Shown one piece after another: positions 61,029 to 64,000 of a stretch of DNA of 64,000 nucleotides. The stretch lies in assembly GCF_052045245.1 (NCBI RefSeq), contig NZ_JBQEON010000018.1:62001-126000 (forward strand), written 5' to 3'. This stretch comes from Burkholderia sp052045245 (lineage in GTDB: Bacteria > Pseudomonadota > Gammaproteobacteria > Burkholderiales > Burkholderiaceae). The notes under the pieces are model-generated. The model saw nothing but the letters and a program-made list of their open reading frames with translations. It ran no database searches and was not told where the DNA came from. Position numbers and translations under genes: made by a program. How positions within the stretch are numbered: position 1 is the first letter of the stretch; each line of letters starts with the position of its first letter.

Positions 61029-63458
61029 TTAGCCGCGCAGGCGGGCACCAGCACGAGCCATTCGCTCGACCAGCGTGTGGATCGCCTGATCGACGACCTC
61101 GTCCTGTAGCGTGCCAGCCGCGTCCTGCAACGTCACGCGGAAGGCAAGGCTCTTCTCGTGCGCGGCAAGACCACCGGAAGTATTTGATTTTGCACGAAAT
61201 TCGTCGAAGAGTACAACCTTCTGAACGAATCGGCAGGCGTCTTCGGCCAGCGCCTTCTTCATTTCGTCGAAAAGTGCCTGAACCTCGACCGCCTGATCGA
61301 CCACAACGGCGATATCGCGCCTTACCGGCGGGAATTTCGACACGTCGGTCGGCGCCGGCAGCGCACGTGCGATCAGCGCGTCCGCGTCGATTTCGAACAT
61401 CACCGGCGCGTGCGGCAGCTCGTACTTCTGCATCAGGCGCGGATGCAGCTCGCCGATCCAGCCTGCCGCGCGGCCGTCGACTTCGATGCGCGCGCTGCGG
61501 CCCGGATGGAGGGCCGGATGCTCGGCCTTCACGAAGCGTGCGGCGGCCGGCGCGAGCAGTGCCTCGAGATCGCCCTTCACGTCGAAGAAATCGACCGCGC
61601 GGGTCGCCACGCCCCATTGCTCGTCGACTGCCGGGCCATAGGCGAGCGCGCCGACACGCTTCGGTTGCGTGTAGCCTTCGACGGTCAGCTCGCCGGCCTT
61701 CACCGACGGATCGGCGAGGAACACACGGCCGGCCTCGAACACGCGCACGCGATCCGCGCGACGGTTCAGGTTGTGGCGCAGCACGGAGATCAGGCTGCCG
61801 AACAGCGTCGTGCGCATCACCGACAGCTGGCTCGCGATCGGGTTCAGCAGGCGGATCGGGTTGTCGTTGCCGGCGAAGTCGTGCTCCCACTCCGCATCGA
61901 CGAAGCTGAAGTTGACCGTTTCAGCATAGTCGCGCGCCGCAAGCGCATGACGGATGTCGTGGATCGAACGCTGCGTCTCGTTGGTCGCGCGCATCTCGCT
62001 CGTCGCGACCGGCGGACGCGCGGGGATCCTCTCGAACCCGTAAATGCGCGCCACTTCCTCGATCAGGTCTTCTTCGATCTCGATGTCGAAGCGGTGCGAC
62101 GGCGGCGTGACCAGGAATGCGTCGTCCTCGCGCTCGAACGGCAGGCGCAGGCGCGTGAAGATGTTCGCGATCTCGTCGGCGTCGATCTTCACGCCGATGA
62201 TGCGGTTCGCGCGCGACACGCGCATCTTCACCGGCGGGCGCTGCGGCAGGTTCACCGCCTGGTCGTCGACCGGGCCGGCCTTGCCGCCGCAAATCTCGAG
62301 AATCAGCTGCGTGATGCGCTCGACGTGCTCGACGGTCGTCGCATAATCGACGCCGCGCTCGAAGCGATGGGCTGCATCGGTCGAGAAGTTGTACTTGCGC
62401 GCACGGCCGCGGATGCTGTCCGGCCACCAGAACGCGGCTTCCAGGTAGATGTTGGTCGTGTCGAGCGTGACGGCCGTGCTGTCGCCGCCCATGATGCCCG
62501 CGAGGCTTTCGACCTGATGGTCGTCCGCGATCACGCCGACCGTTTCGTCGAGTTCGATCGTGTTGCCGTTCAGCAGCTTCAGCGACTCCCCGCGCTTGCC
62601 CCAACGCACTTCGATGCCGCCGTGGATCTTGTCCAGGTCGAACACGTGCGACGGACGGCCAAGCTCGAACATCACGTAGTTCGAGATGTCGACCAGCGCC
62701 GACACGCTGCGCTGGCCCGAACGCTCGAGGCGCTCGACCATCCATTGCGGCGTCTTCGCGTGCGCGTTCACGCCGCGGATCACGCGGCCCGAGAAGCGGC
62801 CGCACAGATCGGGCGCCGCGATACGCACAGGCAGCGTCTCGTCGAGCTCGACGCGCGCCGGACGAATATCGACCGGCGTCAGCGGCACGCCGGTAATGGC
62901 GGCCGTCTCGCGTGCGATGCCGAACACCGACAGGCAGTCGGCCTTGTTCGGCGTCAGCTTGATTTCAAAGATCGTGTCGTCGAGATTGAGCGTATCGCGG
63001 ATGTCCTGGCCGACCGGCGTGTCTTCCGGCAGGATCAGCAGGCCGCTGTGATCTTCGGACAGCTTCAGCTCGCGCGCCGAGCACAGCATTCCCTGGCTCT
63101 CCACGCCGCGCAGCTTCGACAGCTTGATCGCGAACGGCGTGCCGCCCTCTTCTGCCGGCGGCAGCTCCGCGCCGACCAGCGCGACCGGCACCTTGATGCC
63201 GGGCGCCACGTTCGGTGCGCCGCACACGATATTCAGCGTCGCGCCGGTGCCGGCGTCGACCTGGCAGACATTGAGCTTGTCCGCATCCGGATGCTTGACG
63301 ACTTCGAGCACGCGGCCGACGACGATCTTCGACGTCGGCGGCGCAGCCTTGCTCAGCGATTCGACTTCGAGCCCCGCCATCGTCAGCGCGTGCGACAGTT
63401 CGTCGGTCGTCAGCTGCGGGTCGACAAAGGTTCTCAACCAGGATTCAGGGAATTGCAT
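61029..63458 (-). CDS. pheT: phenylalanyl-tRNA synthetase beta subunit
   Basis: PheT charges tRNA-Phe with PheS as a tetramer. The 809 residues start MQFPESWLRTFVDPQLTTDELSHALTMAGLEVE. The EMAP-type OB fold, B3/B4 editing domain, B5 and catalytic-like core (RFERGVDY) follow, ending in the FDX-ACB domain (KFPPVRRDIAVVVDQAVEVQALFDEMKKA). Length is normal for the family. Confidence 0.98.
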   Translation of the reverse strand: MQFPESWLRTFVDPQLTTDELSHALTMAGLEVESLSKAAPPTSKIVVGRVLEVVKHPDADKLNVCQVDAGTGATLNIVCGAPNVAPGIKVPVALVGAELPPAEEGGTPFAIKLSKLRGVESQGMLCSARELKLSEDHSGLLILPEDTPVGQDIRDTLNLDDTIFEIKLTPNKADCLSVFGIARETAAITGVPLTPVDIRPARVELDETLPVRIAAPDLCGRFSGRVIRGVNAHAKTPQWMVERLERSGQRSVSALVDISNYVMFELGRPSHVFDLDKIHGGIEVRWGKRGESLKLLNGNTIELDETVGVIADDHQVESLAGIMGGDSTAVTLDTTNIYLEAAFWWPDSIRGRARKYNFSTDAAHRFERGVDYATTVEHVERITQLILEICGGKAGPVDDQAVNLPQRPPVKMRVSRANRIIGVKIDADEIANIFTRLRLPFEREDDAFLVTPPSHRFDIEIEEDLIEEVARIYGFERIPARPPVATSEMRATNETQRSIHDIRHALAARDYAETVNFSFVDAEWEHDFAGNDNPIRLLNPIASQLSVMRTTLFGSLISVLRHNLNRRADRVRVFEAGRVFLADPSVKAGELTVEGYTQPKRVGALAYGPAVDEQWGVATRAVDFFDVKGDLEALLAPAAARFVKAEHPALHPGRSARIEVDGRAAGWIGELHPRLMQKYELPHAPVMFEIDADALIARALPAPTDVSKFPPVRRDIAVVVDQAVEVQALFDEMKKALAEDACRFVQKVVLFDEFRAKSNTSGGLAAHEKSLAFRVTLQDAAGTLQDEVVDQAIHTLVERMARAGARLRG

Positions 63459-63554
63459 GGATGTCTACGTTCGAAACAGGTTAGATCGACGCCCGGGCCC
63501 CGTCGGTTACGTCCGGCGGGGCGTGCGCGGGCACATGTCGGCGCGGCGCGTGCG

Positions 63555-64000
63555 TTATGCGAACTGGCGCAGGAAACGCAGGTCGTTCTCGAAGAACAGC
63601 CGGAGATCCTGCACGCCGTAGCGCAGCATCGTCAGGCGCTCGAGGCCGCTGCCGAACGCGAAGCCGATGTAGCGCTCGGGATCGAGGCCCATGTTGCGGA
63701 TCACGGTCGGATGCACCTGCCCCGAGCCCGAGATCTCGAGCCATTTACCGGCGTTCTTGCCGTGCTCGAACATCATGTCGATCTCGGCCGACGGTTCCGT
63801 GAACGGGAAATACGACGGACGGAAGCGCACGAGGATGTCGTCGCGCTCGAAGAATTTCTTCAGGAAGTCGGTATAGACGCCCTTGAGGTCGGCAAAGCTG
63901 ATGTTCTCGTCGATCCACAGCCCCTCGACCTGATTGAACATCGGCGAGTGAGTCGCATCGCTGTCGACGCGATACGTGCGGCCCGGCGCGATCACCTTGA
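63555..64000 (-). CDS. pheS: phenylalanyl-tRNA synthetase alpha subunit, C-terminal part
   Basis: The frame continues beyond the window edge. The visible 148 or so residues include class II motifs 2 and 3 (GRTYRVDSDATHSPMFNQVEGL; GFAFGSGLERLTMLRYGVQDLRLFFENDLRFLRQFA). It is followed by pheT after 96 bases. Confidence 0.97.
   Translation of the reverse strand, partial: KVIAPGRTYRVDSDATHSPMFNQVEGLWIDENISFADLKGVYTDFLKKFFERDDILVRFRPSYFPFTEPSAEIDMMFEHGKNAGKWLEISGSGQVHPTVIRNMGLDPERYIGFAFGSGLERLTMLRYGVQDLRLFFENDLRFLRQFA

Overview
This is high-GC beta-proteobacterial DNA that looks like a Burkholderia (B. cepacia complex or a close relative). The backbone order pheS-pheT-ihfA-merR-tRNA-Pro at the right end, bamC at the left end, the codon usage and the protein families all fit that genus. 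One undetermined base (46543) shows that it is a draft assembly.

Layout. 1-3.2 kb is backbone: the end of a YdcF-type protein, two small proteins and bamC. 3.28-55.6 kb behaves as one genomic island. Its two ends carry the same 22-bp double GTGGGGGCA repeat, the left end has a decayed tyrosine-integrase gene, and the right end lies against tRNA-Pro(GGG). 55.6-64 kb is backbone again: tRNA-Pro, a methyltransferase, a broken phosphatase gene, a duplicated-domain lipoprotein, merR, ihfA, pheT and partial pheS.

The island core (15-40.6 kb) is a complete Hrp2-family type III secretion system (T3SS) with the Ralstonia/Xanthomonas gene order. On the minus strand lie hrpB1-hrpB2-hrcJ-hrpB4-hrpB5-hrcN-hrpB7-hrcT, then the AraC-type activator hrpB and the secretin hrcC. 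On the plus strand lie hrcU-hrcV-hpaP-hrcQ-hrcR-hrcS-hpaA-hrpD5-hrpD6, a small pilin-like gene, and the chaperone hpaB. A HrpG-like OmpR regulator follows. All HrcC/D/J/L/N/Q/R/S/T/U/V parts are present. Around the core sit likely secreted substrates: an amidoligase-like protein, a SET-domain protein, two AWR (RipA)-family giants, two harpin/translocator-like proteins, a protein with a lipase-type elbow, a lytic transglycosylase and two unknown proteins.

Regulation can be read from the DNA. I found nine perfect hrpII boxes (TTCG-N16-TTCG), each upstream of a core operon or a candidate effector in the right orientation. Several have a -10-like hexamer 31-33 bp downstream. This ties the unknown genes at 42.6 and 47.6 kb to the HrpB regulon.

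The right arm of the island (41-55 kb) holds a receiver-PAS-ECF sigma fusion protein, a paralogous ECF sigma/anti-sigma pair with a subtilase lipoprotein and an outer-membrane protein, and a nitric-oxide/low-oxygen set (nsrR, an nnrS stub, an FNR-type regulator, a hemerythrin protein, an AhpD-like protein, an orphan succinate dehydrogenase iron-sulfur subunit, a ferredoxin-NADP reductase). It ends in transposase debris.
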